Assembly: GCA_048498035.1 (NCBI GenBank) | Contig: JBEHYT010000014.1 | Span: forward strand, 47,051-111,050 | DNA: 64,000 nt | Direction of reading: 5' to 3' | Source of the DNA: CADEDV01 sp048498035 | GTDB taxonomy: Bacteria > Bacteroidota > Bacteroidia > Chitinophagales > Chitinophagaceae | Shown: positions 25,943 to 34,500 of the stretch, piece after piece | Layout: each line of letters opens with the position of its first letter | Numbering within the stretch: the stretch's first letter is position 1 | Program-made: the position numbers and the translations under genes | The notes under the pieces: generated by a model | Told to the model about the DNA's origin: nothing | The model's database searches: none | Seen by the model: the letters and a program-made list of their open reading frames with translations, nothing else

Positions 25943-27109
25943 TTATAGCTTGATAAGATCGGCTGCAAAGTTACGCGCCTCGCCGTCGCTTTCAAAATAT
26001 TCCTCCAGTGTAGGATTGGCGATAAAGGGGATTTTTTCCATGGCTTTTTCGATTACATCGGTCATATCCAGGAAGTTGATCCGGTTGCGGAGAAAGGCGT
26101 ACACTGCAATCTCGTTAGCCGCATTCATGATACAGGGCAGGTTGCCGCCGGTTTCGAGCGCGGTGATGGCCAGTCCGAGATTGCGGAAGGTCTTGATATC
26201 GGGCTCTTCAAACGTCAGGGTATTCACCTTTTTGAAGTCATATCGAGGAAACTGATTCGGAATACGCCGGGGAAATGCCATCGCGTACTGGATAGGCAGT
26301 TTCATGTCAGGAAGGCCCATTTGGGCTTTAATACTTCCATCTTCAAATTGAACCATGCTGTGAATGATGCTTTGCGGGTGTATCACCACCTGCACCTGCT
26401 CTGGCCGAAGATTAAAAAGCCATTTGGCTTCAATCATCTCCAGTCCCTTATTCATCAGCGTGGCAGAGTCGATCGTAATCTTTGCGCCCATGCTCCAGTT
26501 CGGATGCTGAAGCGCATGTTCGCGCTTTACATTGACGAGATAGTTCGGCTTGCGCCCGATAAAAGGTCCGCCGGAGGCGGTCAGGATCACTTTTTCAATC
26601 CGGTTCCTGGTTTCTCCCACGAGGCATTGAAAAATGGCCGAATGTTCGGAATCAACGGGGATCACGGGCACACGGTGCTCTACCGCACTGCGCATTACAA
26701 TGTCACCGGCAACCACAAGGGTTTCTTTATTGGCCAATGCAATGGCTTTGCCGGATTCAATTGCCTTCAGCGTAGGTTTAAGACCCGCATAGCCAACAAT
26801 TGCGGCCAGCATAAGATCGTAGCAATCCATCGCAGCCACTTCTTCCAGTGCGCGCTCCCCTGCAAAAACCTTACAATCTGTATCAGCCAATTGCTCTTTT
26901 ACACGGGCATATTTTTTTTCGTCGCCTATAACTACAATATTGGGAGTAAACTGCCTTGCCTGCGCTACCAACAGTTCATCATTAGTTTGAGCGGTGAGCA
27001 CTTCGGCAGAAAATTTATCGGGGTTGGCGGCAATCACTTCCAGTGCCTGGGTGCCGATAGACCCGGTGGAACCAAAGATGGCAATTCGTTTTTGTGGTTG
27101 TTGCTCCAT
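25943..27109 (-). CDS. dxr: 1-deoxy-D-xylulose 5-phosphate reductoisomerase
   Basis: Second enzyme of the MEP isoprenoid pathway: DXP to MEP with NADPH, in the cytoplasm. 388 residues. The N-terminal NADPH-binding motif is FGSTGSIGTQALEVI. The substrate and metal region includes LANKETLVVAGD, IPVDSEHSAIFQCL and TASGGPFIGRKP, and the C-terminal part has NAANEIAVYAFLR. All family landmarks are present at normal length. Upstream of rseP on the same strand with a short hairpin between. Confidence 0.96.
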   Translation of the reverse strand: MEQQPQKRIAIFGSTGSIGTQALEVIAANPDKFSAEVLTAQTNDELLVAQARQFTPNIVVIGDEKKYARVKEQLADTDCKVFAGERALEEVAAMDCYDLMLAAIVGYAGLKPTLKAIESGKAIALANKETLVVAGDIVMRSAVEHRVPVIPVDSEHSAIFQCLVGETRNRIEKVILTASGGPFIGRKPNYLVNVKREHALQHPNWSMGAKITIDSATLMNKGLEMIEAKWLFNLRPEQVQVVIHPQSIIHSMVQFEDGSIKAQMGLPDMKLPIQYAMAFPRRIPNQFPRYDFKKVNTLTFEEPDIKTFRNLGLAITALETGGNLPCIMNAANEIAVYAFLRNRINFLDMTDVIEKAMEKIPFIANPTLEEYFESDGEARNFAADLIKL

Positions 27110-27200
27110 ATTTCAGCGGCAAACTGTAAGCGCTTCGTGTCAGTTTACTTACAGCATTTTAATTTTAGCAAATCATAATTCACGCCCCGGCAGCCAGTGC

Positions 27201-28694
27201 TTATTCAGCCCACTTTTCCAGTTCACTGGCAATCTTCCGGTCGTTGCTCAGCCGGGGTACTTTGTTTTGTCCACCCAATTTACCAATGGATTTCATGTAG
27301 TCTATAAACCCATTTTTCCGGATTGGTGTGATTTTCAAGGGGGTGAGGATATTACCTCCTACCAGGTCGTCATAATATACATTTTTCTTTCGCAGGTTAA
27401 TATCCAGTTTTTCGGCAAAGGTCTGCAGGCTGCCCGGTTTTTTTTCAAATTCTACAAACCACTCGTGGTAGGATTTACCTTTATCCTGGCTTACAAAAGG
27501 CGCAACAGTAAATTCGGTTACCTGTACGCCTGTTTCTTCAGCGGCTTTTAGCATGCTGTATTCCACCTCTTCGCCAATCACGTGTTCGCCGAAGGCGGAA
27601 ATAAAGTGTTTGATACGGCCGGTTACAACCAGTCGGTACGGATCAGTCGAAACAAATTTAACCGTATCCCCGATATTATAACCCCAGAGTCCCGCGTTGC
27701 TATTAATGATCAATGCGTAGTTTTCTCCAACTTTTACGTCGCGGAGCGAGAGGCGGGTAGGATTAGCGGCGCCAATTTCCGATGCCGGGATAAATTCAAA
27801 GAAAATACCGCTGTTGGTATTCAATAACAATCCTTCAGCTTCCTGGGAATCCTGGAAAGCCATAAAGCCTTCGCTGGCCGGGAACAATTCGATGGAATCC
27901 ACCTTGCGACCCACGCTTTCAAATAATTTAGCCCGGTAGGGCTCAAAATTCACGCCACCCTGCACCATCACGCTAAAATTTGGAAAGATTTCTCCCACGG
28001 GCTTGCCGGTACGGCGGATCAATTCATCAAAATACATCTGCATCCATGGCGGTATGCCGCTGATGAGCGTCATGTTCTGGCTGATGGTTTCATCAACGAT
28101 CCGGTTCAGTTTCGTTTCCCAATCCTCGATACAATTTGTTTCGTAAGAAGGGAGTTGATTGGTGCGCAAGTAACCGGGCACGTGGTGATTAACGATGCCG
28201 CTAAGCCGCCCGGTTGGAATGCCTCCCACCCGCTCCAAAACCGGCGAACCGGACAGGAATATCATTTTGCCATTGGCAAAAGCGGCATTTCCCGTTTCGG
28301 CCATATAGCAAAGCAGGGCGTTGCGGGCCGTATTGATATGATTGGGAATTGAGTCTTTAGTGATAGGAATGTATTTGGTACCGCTGGTGGTGCCGGATGT
28401 TTTGGCAAAATAGATGGGACGCCCCTTCCAAAGCACATTGTGCCGCCCCTCCTTGATCCGGTCGATCCAGGGCCGCATCTGCTCATAATCTACAACCGGA
28501 ACGGCCTGGCGGAAGTCGGCATAAGAAACAGCCTGCTCCAGGCGGTGCTCTTTTCCAAATTCGGTGGTGCGGCCGGTTTTCAGGAGATTTTTCAAAATAT
28601 TCTCCTGGTCGTCAACCGCGGTGGCCATACCTTTACGGATACCTTTATATACATACGCCGCGAACGGCCTGGCGAGGAAAGACTTGATTTTCAT
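27201..28694 (-). CDS. GH3 auxin-responsive promoter family protein
   Basis: 497 residues from ATG 28694; the longer frame starts at TTG 28733 and overlaps the promoter. The protein matches the bacterial GH3 family of the acyl-adenylate (ANL) superfamily: FAKTSGTTSGTKYIPIT is the ATP-phosphate loop, FPASEGFMAFQ and GLWGYNIGDTVKFV are the adenylation motifs, and GRIKHFISAFGEHVIGEEV is the hinge. Plant members conjugate amino acids to jasmonate or auxin; bacterial substrates are not known. It is monocistronic, divergent from rplU. Confidence 0.88.
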   Translation of the reverse strand: MKIKSFLARPFAAYVYKGIRKGMATAVDDQENILKNLLKTGRTTEFGKEHRLEQAVSYADFRQAVPVVDYEQMRPWIDRIKEGRHNVLWKGRPIYFAKTSGTTSGTKYIPITKDSIPNHINTARNALLCYMAETGNAAFANGKMIFLSGSPVLERVGGIPTGRLSGIVNHHVPGYLRTNQLPSYETNCIEDWETKLNRIVDETISQNMTLISGIPPWMQMYFDELIRRTGKPVGEIFPNFSVMVQGGVNFEPYRAKLFESVGRKVDSIELFPASEGFMAFQDSQEAEGLLLNTNSGIFFEFIPASEIGAANPTRLSLRDVKVGENYALIINSNAGLWGYNIGDTVKFVSTDPYRLVVTGRIKHFISAFGEHVIGEEVEYSMLKAAEETGVQVTEFTVAPFVSQDKGKSYHEWFVEFEKKPGSLQTFAEKLDINLRKKNVYYDDLVGGNILTPLKITPIRKNGFIDYMKSIGKLGGQNKVPRLSNDRKIASELEKWAE

Positions 28695-28719
28695 ACGTTC
28701 TACGCTACCGGTGAGCTTA

Positions 28720-28727
28720 CAAATATA
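28720..28727 (-). promoter_or_regulatory. -7 element of the GH3-family gene
   Basis: TATATTTG on the minus strand is an exact TAnnTTTG match, 25 nt before the ATG at 28694. No TTTG sits at the ideal -33 spacing. Confidence 0.5.
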
Positions 28728-28799
28728 AGCCAAGCACCCGCAAAACCGGGCTTTTTATACGGGTGGGGATTACTGGCAGGCTAAATCTTTGATTTTCTG

Positions 28800-28830
28800 T
28801 TGGGCGTCACCATTTTTTCCCTTACCTTTG
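28800..28830 (+). promoter_or_regulatory. promoter of rplU-rpmA
   Basis: TTG at 28800-28802 and TACCTTTG at 28823-28830 (exact TAnnTTTG) are about 20 nt apart, the Bacteroidetes -33/-7 arrangement. Transcription would start near 28835, about 15 nt before the rplU ATG. Confidence 0.65.
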
Positions 28831-28848
28831 CATCCCTAATTTAAGATT

Positions 28849-29148
28849 ATGATCGCAGTCGTAAAAGTAGCCGGACAACAGTTTAAAGTCGAGAAAGACC
28901 AGACTTTGTATGTTCCTCGCCTGGAAGGCAAGGCCGGTGACCAGATGGACCTTGAGGTTTTACTGGTGGATGCAGATGGCAAACTGGCCATTGGCGGTGA
29001 TGTAAAAACAAAAGTGAAAGCCGAGATCCTGGACCAGGTGAAAGGTGATACGGTAATTGCTTACAAACAAAAACGCCGGAAAGGTTTTCATAAAAAGAAA
29101 GGCCACCGTACTGCGTACACGAAGATCAAAGTAACTTCAATCGCTTAA
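28849..29148 (+). CDS. rplU: 50S ribosomal protein L21
   Basis: 99 residues, the normal length. It begins MIAVVKVAGQQFKVEKDQ and has VLLVDADGKLAIG and the basic C-terminal part KRRKGFHKKKGHRTAYTKIK that contacts 23S rRNA. It is followed after 39 nt by rpmA, the conserved order. Confidence 0.97.
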   Translation: MIAVVKVAGQQFKVEKDQTLYVPRLEGKAGDQMDLEVLLVDADGKLAIGGDVKTKVKAEILDQVKGDTVIAYKQKRRKGFHKKKGHRTAYTKIKVTSIA

Positions 29149-29187
29149 TCATCCATCAATTCAAAAACATTCTAAAATCCGTTTATA

Positions 29188-29448
29188 ATGGCACACAAGA
29201 AAGGTGAAGGTAGTGTAAAGAATGGTCGTGATTCCCAAAGCAAGCGCCTTGGTGTAAAGATCTTTGGTGGTCAGCCTGCGATTGCCGGTAACATTATTGT
29301 TCGTCAACGCGGCACCGTTTATCACCCCGGCAAGAACGTTGGTGTTGGTAAAGATTACACGCTGTTCGCGTTGTCGGCAGGTGTAGTTGAGTTCCGTAAG
29401 GGTCGCAACAACCGTACTTTTGTTTCTGTGAACAGCGTTGAAGCCTGA
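29188..29448 (+). CDS. rpmA: 50S ribosomal protein L27
   Basis: 86 residues: MAHKKGEGSVKNGRDSQSKR followed by GVKIFGGQPAIAGNIIVRQRGT, the standard L27 sequence at the peptidyl transferase centre. There is no N-terminal propeptide of the Firmicutes type. Second gene of the rplU operon; no clear terminator follows, the next promoter begins 40 nt downstream. Confidence 0.97.
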   Translation: MAHKKGEGSVKNGRDSQSKRLGVKIFGGQPAIAGNIIVRQRGTVYHPGKNVGVGKDYTLFALSAGVVEFRKGRNNRTFVSVNSVEA

Positions 29449-29488
29449 TCATGGGAAACTGCCTGTTTGGAATTTTGTGGAAAAAAAA

Positions 29489-29519
29489 TTTGGGTAGTAT
29501 AAAATAATTATTATTTTTA
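29489..29519 (+). promoter_or_regulatory. promoter of the 27-residue Lys/Ala peptide gene
   Basis: TTTG at 29489-29492 and TATTTTTA at 29512-29519 are 19 nt apart. This fits the -33 TTTG / -7 TAnnTTTG pattern with one mismatch in the final base. Confidence 0.6.
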
Positions 29520-29560
29520 CTAACGATAACCCATTTTACTAAACATTAAATTCTAAAAAA

Positions 29561-29644
29561 ATGGCAACTAAGAAAAAAGCAGCTAAGAAAAAAGCAGCTC
29601 CCAAAAAGAAAGCCGCTAAGAAAGCTGTAAAGAAAAAGAAATAA
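29561..29644 (+). CDS. 27-residue Lys/Ala-rich basic peptide
   Basis: A short ORF ATG 29561 to TAA 29644 encodes a peptide made only of Met, Ala, Thr, Lys, Pro and Val: MATKKKAAKKKA, then AP, KKKAAKKA and VKKKK. The composition resembles the C-terminal tails of bacterial histone H1-like proteins and the tail of the protein at 58810-59151. It has its own promoter-like sequence and is closed by a strong terminator 28 nt after the stop, so it forms a separate transcription unit. A nucleic-acid-binding role is likely from charge alone. It could also be a small RNA with a fortuitous ORF, but the in-phase Lys/Ala codons argue for translation. Confidence 0.7.
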   Translation: MATKKKAAKKKAAPKKKAAKKAVKKKK

Positions 29645-29672
29645 GTTTCGAATTTTCTTTCAAAGTAATAGA

Positions 29673-29697
29673 AGTCCCGCATCAGCGGGACTTTTTT
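29673..29697 (+). terminator. rho-independent terminator
   Basis: Perfect 8-bp stem AGTCCCGC (29673-29680) / GCGGGACT (29685-29692), loop ATCA, T-run at 29692-29697. It ends the Lys/Ala peptide transcript. Confidence 0.92.
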
Positions 29698-29713
29698 ATT
29701 TGCTTCCGGTCCC

Positions 29714-29821
29714 TGGCTCCTAACCCCTGACTTAAGTCGCGGGTTTTGCTCGCAGACGTGGCTCCTAACCCCTGACAGATGTGGCTCCTAGCCCCTGACT
29801 TAAGTCAGGGGTTAGGAGCCA
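29714..29821. repeat. CTCCTAACCCCTGAC repeats ending in a 40-bp near-perfect palindrome
   Basis: GGCTCCTAACCCCTGAC starts near 29715 and 29760 as partial copies. A third copy at 29782-29821 completes a palindrome with arms TGGCTCCTA[G]CCCCTGAC and the complement around a TTAA centre, with one mismatch. Between two intact transcription units. Same design (CTAACCC arms, TTAA centre) as 24001-24034, and a half copy lies near 22002. Confidence 0.8.
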
Positions 29822-29845
29822 GCATGAATTTCCTATCTTTCCTCT

Positions 29846-31525
29846 ATGGACAACGCTACAATCGCCGATAACTTTTCCCTCCTCTCCAAACTGATGGACA
29901 TCCACGGAGAAAACTCCTTCAAGTCCAAAACCTATTCCATTGCGGCATATAATATTGAAAAAATGCCAGTGTCTCTCCAGGATACCCCACGCGAAAAACT
30001 ATTTTCGATCAAAGGCATAGGAGACAGCGTAGGCAAGAAAGTAGTGGAAATGCTGGATACCGGCCACCTGCAGGCACTCAACAACCTGATCAGTTCTACC
30101 CCGCCCGGCGTTATCGAAATGCTGCAGATCAAGGGCATCGGTCCAAAAAAGATTCATACCATCTGGAAAGAAATGGAAATTGAGTCCATCGGTGAATTAC
30201 TCTATGCCTGCAATGAAAACCGCCTCACCCTTTTTAAGGGCTTTGGTGAAAAGACCCAACAAAACGTTGTGGAAGCCATTCATTTTTACCTGCAAAACCA
30301 GGGGCATTTTCTCTTTGCAGAGTTAGAAGCCGTTTTTCCGCAGGTAGACGGCTACCTGAAAAAAATGTTCGGCGAAGCCGCCGTTCATGTTACCGGTGCC
30401 TATCGTCGCCAGGAAATAACCATTGAGGAAATGGAATTTGTAGTGATGAAGACTGTTGATGTTATTAAACCTGCATTTCAAACCGCACAACCGCCGGAAT
30501 TACTGGAGGAAACAGCAACAACCCTCCGGTATAAATTAAAAAATGGTCTAAAACTCAAACTTTATCACAGCGGCGCTAACCTGCCGGAAATGCTGTTTAA
30601 TACAAGTGGCAGCCCGGAATTTCTTGAAAAATTTCACCAGGAATTTCCCGCTTTGAAAATAAACACCAAGGCCGATAGCGACGAGGATTTTTTCACCAAA
30701 GCGAAATTAGCAGCTATACCCGCGTTCTACCGCGAGTCGGCAAAAGCCATTGACCAGGCACGTAACGGTCAGTTACCCGATTTTATCCAGGCCACCTCTG
30801 TAAAAGGACTCATTCACTCCCACAGCAACTGGAGCGATGGCAGCAATACCATTGAAGAAATGGCCCGGGACCTCATACGACGGGGTTTTGAATACCTCGT
30901 GATCTCTGATCACTCAAAAGCTGCCGCGTATGCTAACGGATTAAGCGAAGAACGAATCGTGGAACAACACCGTTACGTCGACAGCCTGAACAAAGAACTT
31001 GCTCCCTTCCGCATTTTTAAAAGTATTGAGTGCGATATTTTGAACGACGGTAGTCTCGATTACCGGGATGAAGTACTGGCCAGCTTTGACCTTATTATCG
31101 CTTCGGTGCACTCCAATCTTAAAATGAACCAGGAGAAAGCAATGATGCGGGTAATGCGGGCCATTGAGAATCCTTTTACAAGCATTTTAGGACACATGAC
31201 AGGCCGGCTGCTCCTGAGCCGCAACGGTTACCCGTTGGATCATATCGCGGTAATAGACGCCTGTGCGACGCACCAGGTGGTGATTGAGTTAAATGCGCAC
31301 CCGCGGCGGCTGGATATCGATTGGAAATGGATCGACTACGCTCTCCAAAAAAACGTCTTGATCTCCGTTAACCCAGATGCACACACACTGGATGGTTTTG
31401 ATGATATCCGGTACGGCATACTGGCTGCACAAAAAGGCGGACTAACGGCTGCGCAAAATCTGAGCAGCTTTTCCCTTGCCGAATTTGAACAATTCCTGGC
31501 AGCACAACGGAAAAAAAGAAGTTAG
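29846..31525 (+). CDS. PolX-like protein: helix-hairpin-helix, altered polymerase domain, PHP phosphoesterase
   Basis: 559 residues with the domain order of bacterial PolX. Residues ~1-140 hold helix-hairpin-helix DNA-binding motifs (FSIKGIGDSVGKKV, LQIKGIGPKKIHTIW). Residues ~155-310 are the polymerase palm remnant: GAYRRQEITIEEMEF at 184-198 aligns with the family GSxRRGxExxGDxDxx, so the DxD metal carboxylates are Glu195 and Glu197, and the third Asp of the usual VDLR strand is Lys238. Residues ~320-559 are a complete PHP domain: HSHSNWSDG (324-332), LVISDHS, KSIECDI, IASVHSN, GHMTGR, ELNAHPRRLD, NPDAH. A 3'-5' exonuclease or phosphoesterase role is likely; polymerase activity is doubtful. 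Confidence 0.88.
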   Translation: MDNATIADNFSLLSKLMDIHGENSFKSKTYSIAAYNIEKMPVSLQDTPREKLFSIKGIGDSVGKKVVEMLDTGHLQALNNLISSTPPGVIEMLQIKGIGPKKIHTIWKEMEIESIGELLYACNENRLTLFKGFGEKTQQNVVEAIHFYLQNQGHFLFAELEAVFPQVDGYLKKMFGEAAVHVTGAYRRQEITIEEMEFVVMKTVDVIKPAFQTAQPPELLEETATTLRYKLKNGLKLKLYHSGANLPEMLFNTSGSPEFLEKFHQEFPALKINTKADSDEDFFTKAKLAAIPAFYRESAKAIDQARNGQLPDFIQATSVKGLIHSHSNWSDGSNTIEEMARDLIRRGFEYLVISDHSKAAAYANGLSEERIVEQHRYVDSLNKELAPFRIFKSIECDILNDGSLDYRDEVLASFDLIIASVHSNLKMNQEKAMMRVMRAIENPFTSILGHMTGRLLLSRNGYPLDHIAVIDACATHQVVIELNAHPRRLDIDWKWIDYALQKNVLISVNPDAHTLDGFDDIRYGILAAQKGGLTAAQNLSSFSLAEFEQFLAAQRKKRS

Positions 31526-34500
31526 GATGTTGTATCAGACAACGGCAACTCAATAAAAAACGTCGTACCCTCTCCTACGCGGGTTTCAAACCAGATCTTT
31601 CCTCCCGCCTGCTCCACGATGCTTTTACACATGGCAAGTCCGAGCCCGGTACCGGACGACTTAGTGGTGAAGTTGGGAACAAAGATGCGCGACTGCATCT
31701 CCGGCGCAATGCCCTCACCATTATCTCTTACACTAACACGAACGTAATTATCAAATTGTTCCTCCTGCACCAGGATGCGGCATACCGGTTTGCCTGTACT
31801 GGCCTCTACGGCATTTGCAAAAAGGTTGGTAAATAACCGGTTCATCTGCGTTTTATCCGCATCCAGCATCAATGGTTTATCCAATGGCGCCCAGTTGACT
31901 GCAACGTGTTCATCCACGCTATATAATTTCCGCAGGGAGTCAATCACATCATGCAAATCAAAATGGCTCACATTCGTATTGCCGATATTGGCAAATTGGG
32001 AAAAATCCGCCGCGATCTTCGAGAGATGGTCGATTTGTTCTACCAAAGTATTGGCTACGTTGGCTGACAATTCCTTTACATTGGGCAGGTTATTGGCAAT
32101 GGCTTTTTGCAGGTACTGGATACTCAGCTTCATAGGCGTGAGCGGGTTTTTGATCTCATGCGCCACCTGCCGCGCCATTTCCCGCCACGCACCTTCACGC
32201 TCACTGCGCGCCAGCACCTCGGCGCTTTGTTCCAGCTTGGCTACCATCTTATTGTATTCCTTTACCAGTTCTCCAATTTCATCTTCGCGGCTCCATTCAA
32301 TTTCCTCATTCAACTTACCAAGATTTACATCCCGCATCTTTTCACTGATCACAGAAAATGACCGGGTGATCCTGTTGGTGATAAACAATGCAATAAGACC
32401 CGCCACCAGGAAGATGAAGGCATTGAGGTTAATGAGCGTAACCAGGAAGTTGGATATCTCCTGGTTGAGTTCCTGTGTAGTGGTGAAATACGGGATATTA
32501 AGATAGGCCTGCGCATTCCCGGTTTCATCGCGCACCGGCGCATAAATACTGAGATATGAAAAATCAACGATCTTCTCCACCTGGGAAAACTTCACCTGCT
32601 TCAACCGGTCGAGGTGATAAAAAGCAGTAGGATCCATTTTCCGGCTCAATACACCACGGGTATATACATTGGCTTCAGACGACACTTTTAAATCCCCATT
32701 GAGATCATACACATTTACATCCACACCATGGATATCAGCTACTTCATCCACCAGCTTTTGCAGGTTGGAACTGGCAACGGTATCATAAATTTTCAATACA
32801 TCATCAAAGGTGCTGTGGTTCGCCTGCTCTTTCTGCATCTCGTTCACCATAATCTTCATGGTACGGCTTAATTTATCGGTATTATTCCGCTCAGAACGCC
32901 CGATAAAGAACGAGATGGTGGAGATCCCGATAATCACAAAAGAAAAGATACTGATGAAAATGATCGTAACATGCACCTGTGTGCGGATATTGATCTGCAC
33001 CAGCTTTTTGAGCAACAACTTTTTCATCAGGATCCGAAGAAGGATCGAGATCAACTGCACCAGGAATACTATGAAAAGAATAGAGCAGAAAATATAGGAA
33101 AACAGGGTAATGGTTTCGATAAATGTGTCGCGCTTACGCGCGATCACAACAATTTTCTGATCGCTGTCGCGATACCAAAGCTCGTCATACGCCCCATTGC
33201 TGCGCATTTCAAACTCATCGCGGGGCACCTGCTGATCCGTGATCCAGATCGGGAACGGGTATTTGTTGGACGGAGATGCCAATCGCTTGTTGAGGTAAAT
33301 GGCATAGGAATAAATAGGAGAACTTTCCAGGTCGCTCTGGCGAAACTGCTTGAACAATTCCGGGAACAACGCATCGGTTCCAAACTTTTTAGGATTCGAA
33401 ATAACAAATAGCGACCCAATGATATTGCCCAGGGAGTCCGGCACATCGCGTTTGGTGATGTAGATAAATTTGTCGAACGACGTTTCATAAAAGAACAGAC
33501 CGGGAATACTAGTGGGATGCGCCTGCACGGTTAGCAAGGTGTTCAGATCGTCGTAGGTTTGAGAATCCTCGTTGTTGATCCCCGCGTGCGCCGAATCATA
33601 CACGTAAAGCCGTGTGTCGTACTTATTCAGGTAACCGCTATAATTTTCTGTCAGAATACTGTCGCGTATGGCCTTGCTTTTCTCAAGATCTTTAAAGCGA
33701 TAGAAATTTTCCTGCAGGAAGTCGGTATCCAGGTAGCGAAGCGCAATATTCAGTAGCAGCTCACTGGCCGGATCAGCCTGGGAAATTTGTTTGTAGGCCA
33801 GGCTTTTGCGGCGTGAAAGTTCTGCCTTTTTGTTTTCCGCCAGCATAATGGCGGAAATAGAAATGGAGAACACAAATATCCAGAATAGGATGCCTGCAAT
33901 ATTAATCCTGATCCTACTGAAAATAAGACCCTGGCGGTTAACAAGCCAGGTGTACGCCAGCAGCCAGAGCAGCACCGGAAGATAAAATAATACCGTTGGA
34001 TCCCCGGATCGGGCGGTGAGATAGATCAACCCTGCACAACTGATCGCAAAATAGATGATATAAGCCCTTCCTTCAAACAACGGGAAAAGCAGCCGGAATA
34101 GCAACTGCGTAAAATAATAATAGGAAATGGAAAGGCAGGCCAGCACTACAAAACCGTAAACGGTGTATTTATTCAGGCTGGCAAAATCCGTTACATCAAA
34201 CGAAATCTTTGAATCAGCTACGATACTCCGTATCACACTGGCCAGGATAAACGTGGAATAAATCAGCAGGCAGAGGGAAAGAAGGGCAACCGCCCACCGC
34301 ACCGGTTTGCCAACCGTAAACGCCGGCTGAGGCTGGGAATTGCGCTTAGACCACGCAAACAGCACCATCCAGCAAAACAGGGACGCATTCAGCAACAGAT
34401 CGCCGAGTGACCGCTGCACAACATTAGATCCATAAATGGCAGGATCAAATAATTCAAACTGGCGGAGGTTGAGCAATGACGGATATTGGTAACTGAGTAC

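Noticed and set aside
26321..27178. 285-residue plus-strand ORF
   Set aside because: Antisense to dxr, whose motifs are complete; the plus frame has His/Asn/Phe-rich nonsense composition.
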